Positions 13,159 to 20,587 of a stretch of DNA of 37,304 nucleotides are shown here, in pieces. Both the position numbers and the translations under genes were made by a program. Source of the stretch: a virus. Each line of letters opens with the position of its first letter. Positions within the stretch are counted from its first letter, which is position 1. The stretch lies in IMG/VR virus record IMGVR_UViG_3300027896_000116, positions 1 to 37,304 of that record, one strand, 5' to 3'. The notes beneath the pieces are model-generated. The model made no database searches. It was not told the DNA's origin and saw nothing but the letters and a program-made list of their open reading frames with translations.

Positions 13159-13689
13159 ATGAAAAGAACGATTGTTTTGTTTGTATTAATCTTTGCCCTA
13201 TTATCGTTGATGGGCTTTGAATGCGATACAAATCAGACGAGCGATACTCAACTTGGGCAAAAGCAAGAAACATTAATGAAAGAGGCTAATGCACAGGTAG
13301 GTATGCCTGCGATAAATCATTTTCAAGAGCGTAAATTAATGAAAATGATTCTTGAAGAACGCGACAAAGAAAATCTTATTTGCTATGCTTATCTTTTTAG
13401 CGAAATGACAGGAAAACTTATTTATATCGGAAAATGTATCGGATATGGATTACCTTATGCCACACAATATACTAATCCCAAAAAAGTTATTAATTTTGGC
13501 GATACATATTATTCAGGGCAAGATCCGCAGACGATAGAACAAGCAGATCCTAATGGATTATTTATGCCTCAATCGGCAGAGGGAACATGGTTGAACCTGA
13601 TTGATCCTTCAACTGGGAAACCAAGGGTAATTTATGTAGAACCGCGTGTGATTGTTTCACCATTCCCACTGAAAGGAGAACCACAATGA
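13159..13689 (+). CDS. Phage-borne putative lipoprotein / exported protein, 176 aa
   Basis: Starts with a signal peptide (MKRTIVLFVLIFALLSLMGF) ending at E-C, near a lipobox but not canonical. The body has QVGMPAINHFQERKLMKMI, CIGYGLPYATQYTNP, QADPNGLFMPQSAEGTW and VYVEPRVIVSPFP-like ends; from memory this is a widespread phage and plasmid family. Ribosome site CAAGGAG. Likely anchored at the outer face of a membrane; superinfection exclusion or envelope roles are guesses. Coupled to the next, membrane-anchored gene by ATGA. Confidence 0.8.
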   Translation: MKRTIVLFVLIFALLSLMGFECDTNQTSDTQLGQKQETLMKEANAQVGMPAINHFQERKLMKMILEERDKENLICYAYLFSEMTGKLIYIGKCIGYGLPYATQYTNPKKVINFGDTYYSGQDPQTIEQADPNGLFMPQSAEGTWLNLIDPSTGKPRVIYVEPRVIVSPFPLKGEPQ

Positions 13690-14012
13690 AAATCGCTGGG
13701 ATTATTTTAACTGTACTCATTGGAATGTTTGTGCTTGCATGGATTATTCAAGGCAACGATTTCTTTATGTATAAATACTTCGCGCCAAAATATGAGAATG
13801 TGCGACGCGAAGTATTTGAGAACACGCAAAGTTATGTCGAGAGTAAGCGTCAAGACCTTGTGAAATATCGGCTTGAATATATAAAATGCAAGAACGATGC
13901 CGATAAAGAAGCGATTCGGCAAACCATCGTAATGGAGTTTTCTAATTTCGATGAATCAAAACTTGAACAGCTGGAACTTCGTAATTTTTTGCATGAAATG
14001 AAATATGAATAA
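13686..14012 (+). CDS. Membrane-anchored conserved phage protein, 108 aa
   Basis: AAAGGAGAACC before ATG, ATGA overlap with the lipoprotein gene. One N-terminal hydrophobic helix (IAGIILTVLIGMFVLAWII), then a periplasmic or cytosolic helical domain with FFMYKYFAPKYENVRREVFE. This pair (lipoprotein then FAPKYENVRRE protein) is familiar from other phages, without known function. Confidence 0.75.
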   Translation: MKIAGIILTVLIGMFVLAWIIQGNDFFMYKYFAPKYENVRREVFENTQSYVESKRQDLVKYRLEYIKCKNDADKEAIRQTIVMEFSNFDESKLEQLELRNFLHEMKYE

Positions 14013-14027
14013 TTAACGGTGCTGAAA

Positions 14028-14232
14028 GGCAATCAGATACTTTGTGAGTAGAACCAATGCAATCACAAGCGAACATATACCTTAGCTTGCAATTAGTCAT
14101 ATTAATCTCGCATTGCCAGAGTTGAAGATTGTTTCCTGTCTGTGGGTCAAGGCAAACCCAGTAGCTCCTGAGACGAGCAGGAGAGGCTCAAGGCTCACAG
14201 ACAAAATCAGCAGAAAAATTAACTTGACATTC
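14028..14232 (+). ncRNA. Candidate structured RNA (or cos/pac region) before the terminase genes
   Basis: No gene spans 14013-14245. GGCAAT (14028-14033) pairs with ATTGCC (14112-14117) and encloses AAGC/GCTT. A second domain is closed by TGTCTGTG (14137-14144) and CACAGACA (14196-14203), containing GGGT/ACCC (14144-14159) and CTCCTG/CAGGAG (14165-14183). A terminator-like hairpin follows at 14234. This suggests an RNA gene or a structured leader; position next to TerS also allows a packaging site. No known RNA class recognised. Confidence 0.45.
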
Positions 14233-14233
14233 T

Positions 14234-14269
14234 AAGCCAACCTTATTGAAAAATAAAGTTGGCTTTTCT
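14234..14269 (+). terminator. Rho-independent terminator-like hairpin
   Basis: AAGCCAAC (14234-14241) and GTTGGCTT (14258-14265) pair perfectly around a 16-base AT-rich loop, followed by TTCTATTGCTTTTCT. It would separate the early/accessory transcript or the candidate RNA from the packaging operon. The T-tract is interrupted. Confidence 0.6.
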
Positions 14270-14449
14270 ATTGCTTTTCTCAATTCATATTCTGATATTA
14301 ATACCGAAAATACTCAGAGGAAGGTTATCACAATTCACCCCATCATATTGAAGGAATTGGAAATCACCGCGAAGCTTTTCCTATCTTTATCTGCACTCGA
14401 AAAAATAATCCTTAGTTATTATATAAACGCTGACCTTCAAAGGAATTGA
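14246..14449 (+). CDS. Doubtful hypothetical protein, 67 aa
   Basis: The only available start near the 5' end is a TTG inside the terminator loop, with no ribosome site. The translated sequence (RKVITIHPIILKELEITAKL) looks protein-like, and the stop is one base before the next start, so a shorter product from an internal alternative start is possible. Confidence 0.3.
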   Translation: MKNKVGFSIAFLNSYSDINTENTQRKVITIHPIILKELEITAKLFLSLSALEKIILSYYINADLQRN

Positions 14450-14450
14450 A

Positions 14451-14657
14451 ATGATAAAGCAATTCTTTCAATGGTTAAAATCATTCTTCAGCAAGAAGCA
14501 AAAAGTAGTTGCTACCATCCCAAAGATTGTCATACCCCCATTGAAACCAAAAGAAACTCCAAAGAAGATTGAAGCAAAAGAATTCATAAAGCCGGACGAT
14601 CCTAATTTTAGATATGGGTCGAGTTATTTGGCAAGATTAAGGGCGAGTGGATTGTGA
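14451..14657 (+). CDS. Hypothetical basic, proline-rich protein, 68 aa
   Basis: AAAGGAATTGAA before ATG. Amphipathic aromatic N-terminus (MIKQFFQWLKSFFSKKQK), a proline/lysine-rich middle (IPPLKPKETPKK), and a C-terminal FRYGSSYLARLRASGL. Located directly before TerS with a 4-base overlap; could be a packaging accessory, which is only a guess. Confidence 0.6.
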   Translation: MIKQFFQWLKSFFSKKQKVVATIPKIVIPPLKPKETPKKIEAKEFIKPDDPNFRYGSSYLARLRASGL

Positions 14658-15160
14658 GCAAGAAGGGCAGAAAATCTCCTGGTAGCGGAAGAAAGAAAAC
14701 AACGGTAGCAGAGAAGCTATCGAAAATTCCTTTTGATTTGGAAAAAGTTAGAAAGATTGCAGCATTCTATGGTAGCACCGATATACAGCTTGCAAGCATT
14801 CTTGAAGTAAGCGAAGACACAATCAATGTATGGAAAAAAGACGCTACTTTTCTTCAAGCCCTTAAAGCCGGTAAGGATCAAGCAGATAATGATGTTGTTA
14901 AATCATTGTATGCAAGGGCTCTCGGTTACGAGTGTGAAGTGGAAAAAGCCGTTGTTGTATCAGATGGTAGAGACAATGGTTCACACGTTGAAATAGTAAA
15001 GGTCAAAGAGAAGTATCCCCCTGATGCAACATCAATGATATTTTGGTTAAAGAATCGAGATAAAGACAACTGGAGAGACAGACACGATTTCACAACTGAT
15101 GGTCAGGCATTGAAGGCTGGAACAATAATCATCAATGGAAAAACAATTACCCAAGATTGA
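14654..15160 (+). CDS. terS: Terminase small subunit
   Basis: 168 aa, GTG start inside the previous stop (GTGA), AAGGGCGAG upstream. Basic N-terminus, then a helix-turn-helix: AAFYGSTDIQLASILEVSED, TINVWKKDATFLQALKAGK. The oligomerisation part DVVKSLYARALGYECEVE and the characteristic KEKYPPDATSMIFWLKNRD..NWRD follow. It recognises phage DNA ends and recruits TerL, whose gene overlaps its 3' end by 26 bases. Confidence 0.88.
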   Translation: MSKKGRKSPGSGRKKTTVAEKLSKIPFDLEKVRKIAAFYGSTDIQLASILEVSEDTINVWKKDATFLQALKAGKDQADNDVVKSLYARALGYECEVEKAVVVSDGRDNGSHVEIVKVKEKYPPDATSMIFWLKNRDKDNWRDRHDFTTDGQALKAGTIIINGKTITQD

Positions 15161-16418
15161 AATAAAAAACGAAGTATTGAATAAAGTCTTTATTCCTTTC
15201 ATTGCAAGGGAACCGGAGACCTGTAAGCCATTGGTAGTCCATGAAGGTGGTCGCGCTTCTGGAAAGTCGGATGCTATCAGCCAATTCCTGATTACACTTA
15301 CCTATTCAACAAAGAAGCGCGTTCTTTTAATGCGTAAAGTTGAAAAGTCAATTCGCAACTCATCGTATCGTTTAATCCAAGACTATGTGAGAAAATGGAG
15401 ATTGTCAGATTTCTTCAGTTTTGTTTCTTCGATGCTTACAATTCGAGTGGCGAATGGTTCTGAATTCATTTGTATGGGATTCGATGAACCCGAAAAGATA
15501 AAGTCTATTGCCAATATAGATGTTGTATGGATTGAAGAGGCGACCGAGATAACACTTGAAGACTTTGAAACTCTTTTGTTCACTATTCGAGGTCAGGGAA
15601 TCAAGCGTATCATTCTATCGTTCAACAGGAAGCTCGGTAATTGGACGGAAGAGTATTTCTTTCACGGTAACGGGCAATTCAAGAAACGTGATGATGTTTA
15701 TCATTTGCACACAACATTCCAGGATAATGACTTCTTATCCAAACAAGATATTGATCGATTCAAGAGATTAAAGCTCGAAGATCCAAAGAAATATGATAAG
15801 ATTGCTCTTGGTCTTCCTGTTAAGCTTGAAGGATTGGTCTATGAGAATTGGGATGTTGTACCGGACTTCCCAGAATGCCGTGAAGTTCTCTATGGCTTAG
15901 ACTTTGGATTTACAGACCCGAAGGCTTTGGTCAAATGTGGGCGAATAGGGAATCATATTTATTTGGATGAAACTTTATATGAACGGAAGTTGATTCGAGA
16001 AGATTTTATCCGAATGTTGCCGTCATTGATTGAGGACCACGGTACAGAAATATGGGGAGATTCTGAAGACCCTGAGAGCATCCAAGTAATATTTAATTCA
16101 GGATGGAATATACACGCAGTTGAGAAACCAAAAGGAAGCGTGATATTTGGTGTTGAAGCTTTACAGGCTTTCAAGATTCATATTACTGCACGGTCGACAA
16201 ACGTTATTAAAGACTTTGAAAACTATAAATGGAAACAAAAACGAGATGGGTCGGTTGTGCCCGAAGAACCTGCACATGATTTCTCACATGCTCCAAGAGC
16301 TGTTGAATATGCGGTACGTAGTCGTTGGGCTAATCTTAATCCATTGATGACATTATCTGATGCTCGAAAAGTTCACATGGAAGAGATGGAAGCAATCAGC
16401 ATTGCGGAGGGATGGTAA
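15135..16418 (+). CDS. terL: Terminase large subunit
   Basis: 427 aa. ATPase domain with Walker A GGRASGKSD (about residue 38) and Walker B VVWIEEATE (about 133), plus coupling motif SFNRK near 158. Nuclease domain with YGLDFGFTDPKAL (first catalytic Asp, about 255) and WGDSEDPES (second). A C-terminal HDFSHAPRAVEYAV segment is usual in the family. It translocates DNA into the prohead and cuts it. PBSX-type / Terminase_3-like architecture. Overlaps terS. Confidence 0.95.
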   Translation: MEKQLPKIEIKNEVLNKVFIPFIAREPETCKPLVVHEGGRASGKSDAISQFLITLTYSTKKRVLLMRKVEKSIRNSSYRLIQDYVRKWRLSDFFSFVSSMLTIRVANGSEFICMGFDEPEKIKSIANIDVVWIEEATEITLEDFETLLFTIRGQGIKRIILSFNRKLGNWTEEYFFHGNGQFKKRDDVYHLHTTFQDNDFLSKQDIDRFKRLKLEDPKKYDKIALGLPVKLEGLVYENWDVVPDFPECREVLYGLDFGFTDPKALVKCGRIGNHIYLDETLYERKLIREDFIRMLPSLIEDHGTEIWGDSEDPESIQVIFNSGWNIHAVEKPKGSVIFGVEALQAFKIHITARSTNVIKDFENYKWKQKRDGSVVPEEPAHDFSHAPRAVEYAVRSRWANLNPLMTLSDARKVHMEEMEAISIAEGW

Positions 16419-16600
16419 TGGAAGTCTCGTATTCCATTGATGCCAAGATAAGCCAGTTTGAATGGCTGTTACTTCGAGAGCTTCGCAAACGACAGGCAGA
16501 TGGATTCGGTGATGTTTCAATGAAAATTGTAAATGGAGAAATCGTAGAATTGAAAAGCAGTCAGACATTTGGAGGAAAAGATTTAGCGGCTGTAAAATAA
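16418..16600 (+). CDS. Small protein, YezD/DUF2292-like, 60 aa
   Basis: ATG 16418 overlaps the TerL stop (TAATG) with GCGGAGGG well placed; ATG 16412 is less likely. The segment ELRKRQADGFGDVSMKIVNG followed by EIVELKSSQTF resembles the helix plus 'G.v.i.v.dG.iv.ie' hairpin of small DUF2292 proteins. Role unknown. A terminator follows. Confidence 0.6.
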   Translation: MEVSYSIDAKISQFEWLLLRELRKRQADGFGDVSMKIVNGEIVELKSSQTFGGKDLAAVK

Positions 16601-16627
16601 TTCACTAAACGCGGCAAAGACCTTTTG

Positions 16628-16666
16628 AGCGTATTGATACATTCATTGTATTGATACGCTTTTTTA
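16628..16666 (+). terminator. Rho-independent terminator
   Basis: AGCGTAT (16628-16634) pairs with ATACGCT (16654-16660), with an inner ATACA/TGTAT stem, followed by TTTTTT. Separates the packaging genes from the portal gene; partial read-through would be needed unless a promoter lies just downstream, and none was recognised. Confidence 0.85.
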
Positions 16667-16677
16667 TTTATACGACA

Positions 16678-18324
16678 ATGGCGAAACGAAAATCATCCAG
16701 TAACCAGATTACAGCCCTTCCGGAATACAGCGAACTCGTAAGTATTATGCAGAACGAGACAGCCTCCATTGTCTCTGACTATATCCGGCAGTATGTAGGG
16801 GTCATAGCCGGTCAAGGATTCCAGACGGGTCAAAAAGCCATTTACATGAATCAGGATAGAGTCCAGAGATGGCAGACCTATCAAGAGCTGGCTTTCTATG
16901 ATTTGTATGCTGAAGTCGAAAGAGATCCGCATATATACTCAATCCTGAGTTCAGCAAAGCTTAACGTTGCTGGAATGAAATGGAATGTTGAGCCTTATGT
17001 CGGACAAAAGGAAAAGAAAGCCTCTGCACGTAATGTTGAAATAGCGCAGTTTGTTGAGAGGGCTTTGGACCGGATTGGGTACTTACCACAGCATCATTAC
17101 AATCTTTTGGGCGCAATTGGGATGGGCTTCTCAGTCTCTGAAATCATTTGGACTATTGAAGATGATGGAATATTCATCAAAGAGATTCTTAACAGACCTC
17201 AAAGACGTTTTCAATTTGATGCTGTTGATCGAAGTCTTAGAATCAGGACGATGGAGGAGCCTTACTATGGACTTTCTTTGCCGGATAAAAAGTTCATCGT
17301 TCACAGGTGTTCAGGTCAGTGGGACAATCCTTTTGGTGATGCTTTAGATCAAAGTCTATACTGGATGTGGTTGTTCAAAAAGACGGTTATAAAGTTCTAT
17401 ATGCAGCATCTTCAAGTAGGAGCTTCGAGTATTCCGATAGTTCAACATCCTACCGGAGCCAATGAAGCATTAAAGGCTGAGGCTTTAGAAATTGCGAAAA
17501 TGATTCGCAATGGTGCTTATGGAAGACTCCCGGCAAATTTTACGCTCCTGTGGGCGGAAGCAAAGAATGCAATAAACAATGCAGAGGCTTATCATACCTT
17601 TATTAGAATGTGTAATGATGAAATGTCCAAGTGTGTTAATGGTCAGACTTTGACGACTGAAGGCAGTTCTGGCGATGGTAAAGGATCGAGGGCTTTGGGT
17701 CAGGTTCATCAAGGTGCACAGACTTCAAGAGATGTATTTAGAGCTGAGGGATTGGCTGCGACTTGGAACGCGAGTGCAATCAAATGGCTGGTTGATTTCA
17801 ACTTTGCAAACGTTGATGGTTATCCTAAGTTAAGACCTGATTTGGAAGACCCTGCAGATCTGAAGATGGAGTCCGAGATAGTCAAAAATCTCTCTGATGC
17901 TGGATATAATTTTGATGAAACCGAATTATCCGAAAAGTTTTTTTATAAGATAACGAAGAAACAGGCATTGCAATTAACGCCTGACAATCCTTTAGATAAA
18001 AAATCCGAAGAGAATGCTAAGAAGTCTGAACAACAAGCACAAGAATTCGCTGAATTAAGTTCTCAAATCGGATATATTCAAGACATGATGAGCAAACAAC
18101 AGCCGACAATCAATGTAACAACCCCGCCGGTTAATGTTCACATCGATCCAAGTCCAGTGAATGTGACATCTCCATCTGTGACGGTCAATGTTCCAAAATC
18201 TGAGTTTAAGCAGACGATAGAGTCACCTCCGGTGAATGTAGATGTTCATATCCCAAAGAGAGCAAGTAAGTTTAGTTTCACACGAGATAAAAATGGCAAA
18301 GCAACTATTGAGGAGGAAAACTAA
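16678..18324 (+). CDS. Portal protein, Mu gp29-like (DUF935)
   Basis: 548 aa from ATG 16678 (MAKRKSSS); the extension to 16651 overlaps the terminator and needs TTG. No clear ribosome site. Family features: GMGFSVSEIIWTI (residues about 145-157), LPDKKFIVHRCSGQWDNPFG, the stem/wing segment and MCNDEMSKCVNGQTLTTEG followed by SRALGQVHQGAQTSRDVF. The C-terminal 110 residues add a repetitive PPVNV/SPVNVTSPSVTV tail unlike Mu gp29. Forms the dodecameric DNA channel at the head vertex. Confidence 0.85.
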   Translation: MAKRKSSSNQITALPEYSELVSIMQNETASIVSDYIRQYVGVIAGQGFQTGQKAIYMNQDRVQRWQTYQELAFYDLYAEVERDPHIYSILSSAKLNVAGMKWNVEPYVGQKEKKASARNVEIAQFVERALDRIGYLPQHHYNLLGAIGMGFSVSEIIWTIEDDGIFIKEILNRPQRRFQFDAVDRSLRIRTMEEPYYGLSLPDKKFIVHRCSGQWDNPFGDALDQSLYWMWLFKKTVIKFYMQHLQVGASSIPIVQHPTGANEALKAEALEIAKMIRNGAYGRLPANFTLLWAEAKNAINNAEAYHTFIRMCNDEMSKCVNGQTLTTEGSSGDGKGSRALGQVHQGAQTSRDVFRAEGLAATWNASAIKWLVDFNFANVDGYPKLRPDLEDPADLKMESEIVKNLSDAGYNFDETELSEKFFYKITKKQALQLTPDNPLDKKSEENAKKSEQQAQEFAELSSQIGYIQDMMSKQQPTINVTTPPVNVHIDPSPVNVTSPSVTVNVPKSEFKQTIESPPVNVDVHIPKRASKFSFTRDKNGKATIEEEN

Positions 18325-18743
18325 TGGCTGTTAATACAAGAACGTCCCTTACGCTCGATGCCGCCAAATTAGATGGCACGTCGGCATTGTTTAATTCGGG
18401 GTGGATAGATATTTATGACAGTACCGATGGAGGACAACCCGCAACACCCGAAACATCTGTGGGAGCGAATGTATTGATCGCTTCTCTTCGGTTCAATGCG
18501 ACAGCCTTCGCTGCCACTGTAGGGCGGATAGCAACGGCCAATGCCATTACATCTGGAACTGCCGTTGCAACAAAGACAGCGACGTGGGCAAGAATCTATA
18601 AATCAGACCATACGACAGTATTGGAAGATGTCTCTGTGGGGCTGGCAACTTCAAATATTATTCTGAATTCTGTTGCGATCCAAACTGGAGCAACGGTAAG
18701 TATATCTTCATTCACAAGAACAAGTCCAATGCAAGGAGCTTAA
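18324..18743 (+). CDS. Putative minor structural protein, 139 aa
   Basis: Overlaps the portal stop (TAATG), GGAGGAAAAC upstream. Ser/Thr/Ala/Gly-rich and beta-predicted throughout (FNSGWIDIYDSTDGGQPATP, VGRIATANAITSGTAVATKT). Resembles small immunoglobulin- or jelly-roll-like proteins encoded among phage head genes. No specific role. Confidence 0.6.
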   Translation: MAVNTRTSLTLDAAKLDGTSALFNSGWIDIYDSTDGGQPATPETSVGANVLIASLRFNATAFAATVGRIATANAITSGTAVATKTATWARIYKSDHTTVLEDVSVGLATSNIILNSVAIQTGATVSISSFTRTSPMQGA

Positions 18744-18745
18744 CA

Positions 18746-19291
18746 ATGGGACGACAACTATTTCAAGATGGGCCTTATATCGATCCGCCAGTTACGGCTC
18801 CATCAGCTTATACAACGACAACCATTGCTCCTTTATGGCCTGCAGCGGTCTGGACACCGATATTTGCTAATGACCCAAAGGCAGGGAAAATATATTGCGT
18901 GCGTGCAGGCGGAATAATTACTATGAGCGTAGCGACGTGTACAATGCTTATCACACCCAAATATGGGACAGGCGGGGTTGCTCTTGGTGCGGGCCCGGCT
19001 CAATTATTGCCCGTGATGTCAAATATACCTTGGTTTTTACAGGCTGAATTGATTTTCAGAACAATCGGAGCAGCTGGCACGAATTCAACAGCCGTATTAA
19101 GTGGCGCTATGACAATCCAAGGCACACTCGCAACTGCGGGAACAGGAACCAATGTCGTCTTTGGTTCTACTGCTTCTGTGTCTGTAGATGCGACTATTAA
19201 TTCAAATCTTGAATTCAATACAACTCTTGGTGGTACAACAGGATCGCCGTCAATTCAAACTTTGTGGGCTTATATTTTCTCAAGGAATTAA
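18746..19291 (+). CDS. Putative structural protein, 181 aa
   Basis: Starts MGRQLFQDGPYIDPPVTAPS with AAGGAG upstream. Thr/Gly/Ala-rich beta-type composition (TCTMLITPKYGTGGVALGAG, LEFNTTLGGTTGSPS), no membrane segment. Likely virion-associated by composition and place. Stop directly abuts the next start. Confidence 0.55.
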   Translation: MGRQLFQDGPYIDPPVTAPSAYTTTTIAPLWPAAVWTPIFANDPKAGKIYCVRAGGIITMSVATCTMLITPKYGTGGVALGAGPAQLLPVMSNIPWFLQAELIFRTIGAAGTNSTAVLSGAMTIQGTLATAGTGTNVVFGSTASVSVDATINSNLEFNTTLGGTTGSPSIQTLWAYIFSRN

Positions 19292-19645
19292 ATGCCAGCA
19301 GTTAATAATTATAATACAACACTTGGTGTCCCCAGAACAAGGGGAATGCATGCGGGTATGCAATTTCAGGAAGTTATACCATATTTTGAGGAACGAAATC
19401 TTGCAATATCAGGTATTACAAAAGATTCTACAGGTTCTGTTCTTGCCTCATGTGTAGTAAAGCTTTATGATGCACAAACAGACATTGAATCTAATTCGAC
19501 ACTATCAGGGGCAAGCGGAAATTTCTTTCTTGAAATACCCAAAAGCCTGAATCAACCGCAGACCACGACCTGGTATCTTATAGCTTATAAATCGGGCGGT
19601 ACCCCCGTAGTGGGATCGACTATCAATACATTGGTAGGAAGTTAA
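19292..19645 (+). CDS. Carboxypeptidase-regulatory / Ig-like domain protein, 117 aa
   Basis: Residues 40-105 show a transthyretin-like beta-sandwich pattern: GITKDSTGSVLASCVVKLYD followed by SNSTLSGASGNFFLEIP and TTWYLIAYKSGG. Such domains decorate phage surfaces and can bind carbohydrate. Overlaps the next gene by one base. Confidence 0.6.
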   Translation: MPAVNNYNTTLGVPRTRGMHAGMQFQEVIPYFEERNLAISGITKDSTGSVLASCVVKLYDAQTDIESNSTLSGASGNFFLEIPKSLNQPQTTTWYLIAYKSGGTPVVGSTINTLVGS

Positions 19646-20586
19646 TGCCAGACATATATTTATATTTAGGCGAAACAAATCCAAATGACATCACAGTCAG
19701 CGACCCGACAGTATTGCGTGGCGGAGTTGTGAATGTAACTGGTACCGGGACAGTTTATGAGTCCGGCAGTGTGATAGTCTGTTCAGCTCAAGAAGAGTTT
19801 GTCGCCGGTTCTGTTTTGTCTGAAGCAGGCGAATCTATAGTCTCTTCCAGTGCATTGATATTTCAATCTACAGCATCTTTATATGAATGTGGTGAAACCG
19901 CATCTTCTTCGGGTGCCTTGAATTTTGTAGGAGCGTCTAATATTTCTGAATGTGGAGAGATAGAAATAGTTTCGGGCACTCTTGAATTTACATCGAATGC
20001 ATTATTGCAAGAATGTGGTGAGAAATCTGATTCATCAGGGAAACAGACATTTGATGCAAATTCGTTTTTGAATGAATCGGGCGAAAGTCTTTCTATCTCG
20101 TGTAATTTAATATTTAACGGAATAACGGTTATATATGAAAGCGGAGAGAGTGCATCTTCTTCCAGTGAACAAATATTCGAATCTTTTGCATTAATCTCAG
20201 AACAAAGTGATGCCATTGGTTCCCCAGGAATGCCATTGGCAATTATTGTTGAATCTACTTTCTCCATCCAAGGGTTAGGGGAGATAACAAACGATGAAAT
20301 CACAATTGACGGAACTGTATCTCTTGAAGAATCGGGTGATTTTGCTGAATCTTCGGGTGAATCAACAAATATAATCCCCGCTTTTATGTGGGGTGGTGCT
20401 GGCGGCGGTAAGCTTGGAGATATTAAAAAATATAAATCCAATGCAACTGGCATTGATGGCGCCGAATCCGTCTCTGCATGTGGTGTTGTATTTATGCCTG
20501 AGTCTAAAGGTGATACAAAGATTGAAGATATTCTCAATGAAGATGAAGAGATATTAACATTATTTGCAATGATTGAAGGAGATTGA
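19645..20586 (+). CDS. Surface protein with seven 21-residue repeats
   Basis: 313 aa. Residues about 36-190 consist of seven consecutive units of exactly 21 residues with consensus x-[LI]-x-E-x-G-E-x-x-x-S-S-x-x-L-x-F-x-x-x-A (for example LLQECGEKSDSSGKQTF). Regular hydrophobic spacing and absence of helix suggest a beta-solenoid or stacked hairpins. The C-terminal part includes GGAGGGKLGDIKKYKS. Cys occurs at several equivalent positions. Probably a head fibre or adhesin-type protein; no family recognised. Confidence 0.6.
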   Translation: MPDIYLYLGETNPNDITVSDPTVLRGGVVNVTGTGTVYESGSVIVCSAQEEFVAGSVLSEAGESIVSSSALIFQSTASLYECGETASSSGALNFVGASNISECGEIEIVSGTLEFTSNALLQECGEKSDSSGKQTFDANSFLNESGESLSISCNLIFNGITVIYESGESASSSSEQIFESFALISEQSDAIGSPGMPLAIIVESTFSIQGLGEITNDEITIDGTVSLEESGDFAESSGESTNIIPAFMWGGAGGGKLGDIKKYKSNATGIDGAESVSACGVVFMPESKGDTKIEDILNEDEEILTLFAMIEGD

Positions 20587-20587
20587 A

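Noticed and set aside
14137-14203. tRNA or tRNA-like gene
   Set aside because: Hairpin spacing and the lack of T-arm and anticodon features do not fit a cloverleaf.
14224-14258. Promoter starting at TTGACA 14224
   Set aside because: No -10 box at 16-18 bases; the region is the terminator stem.
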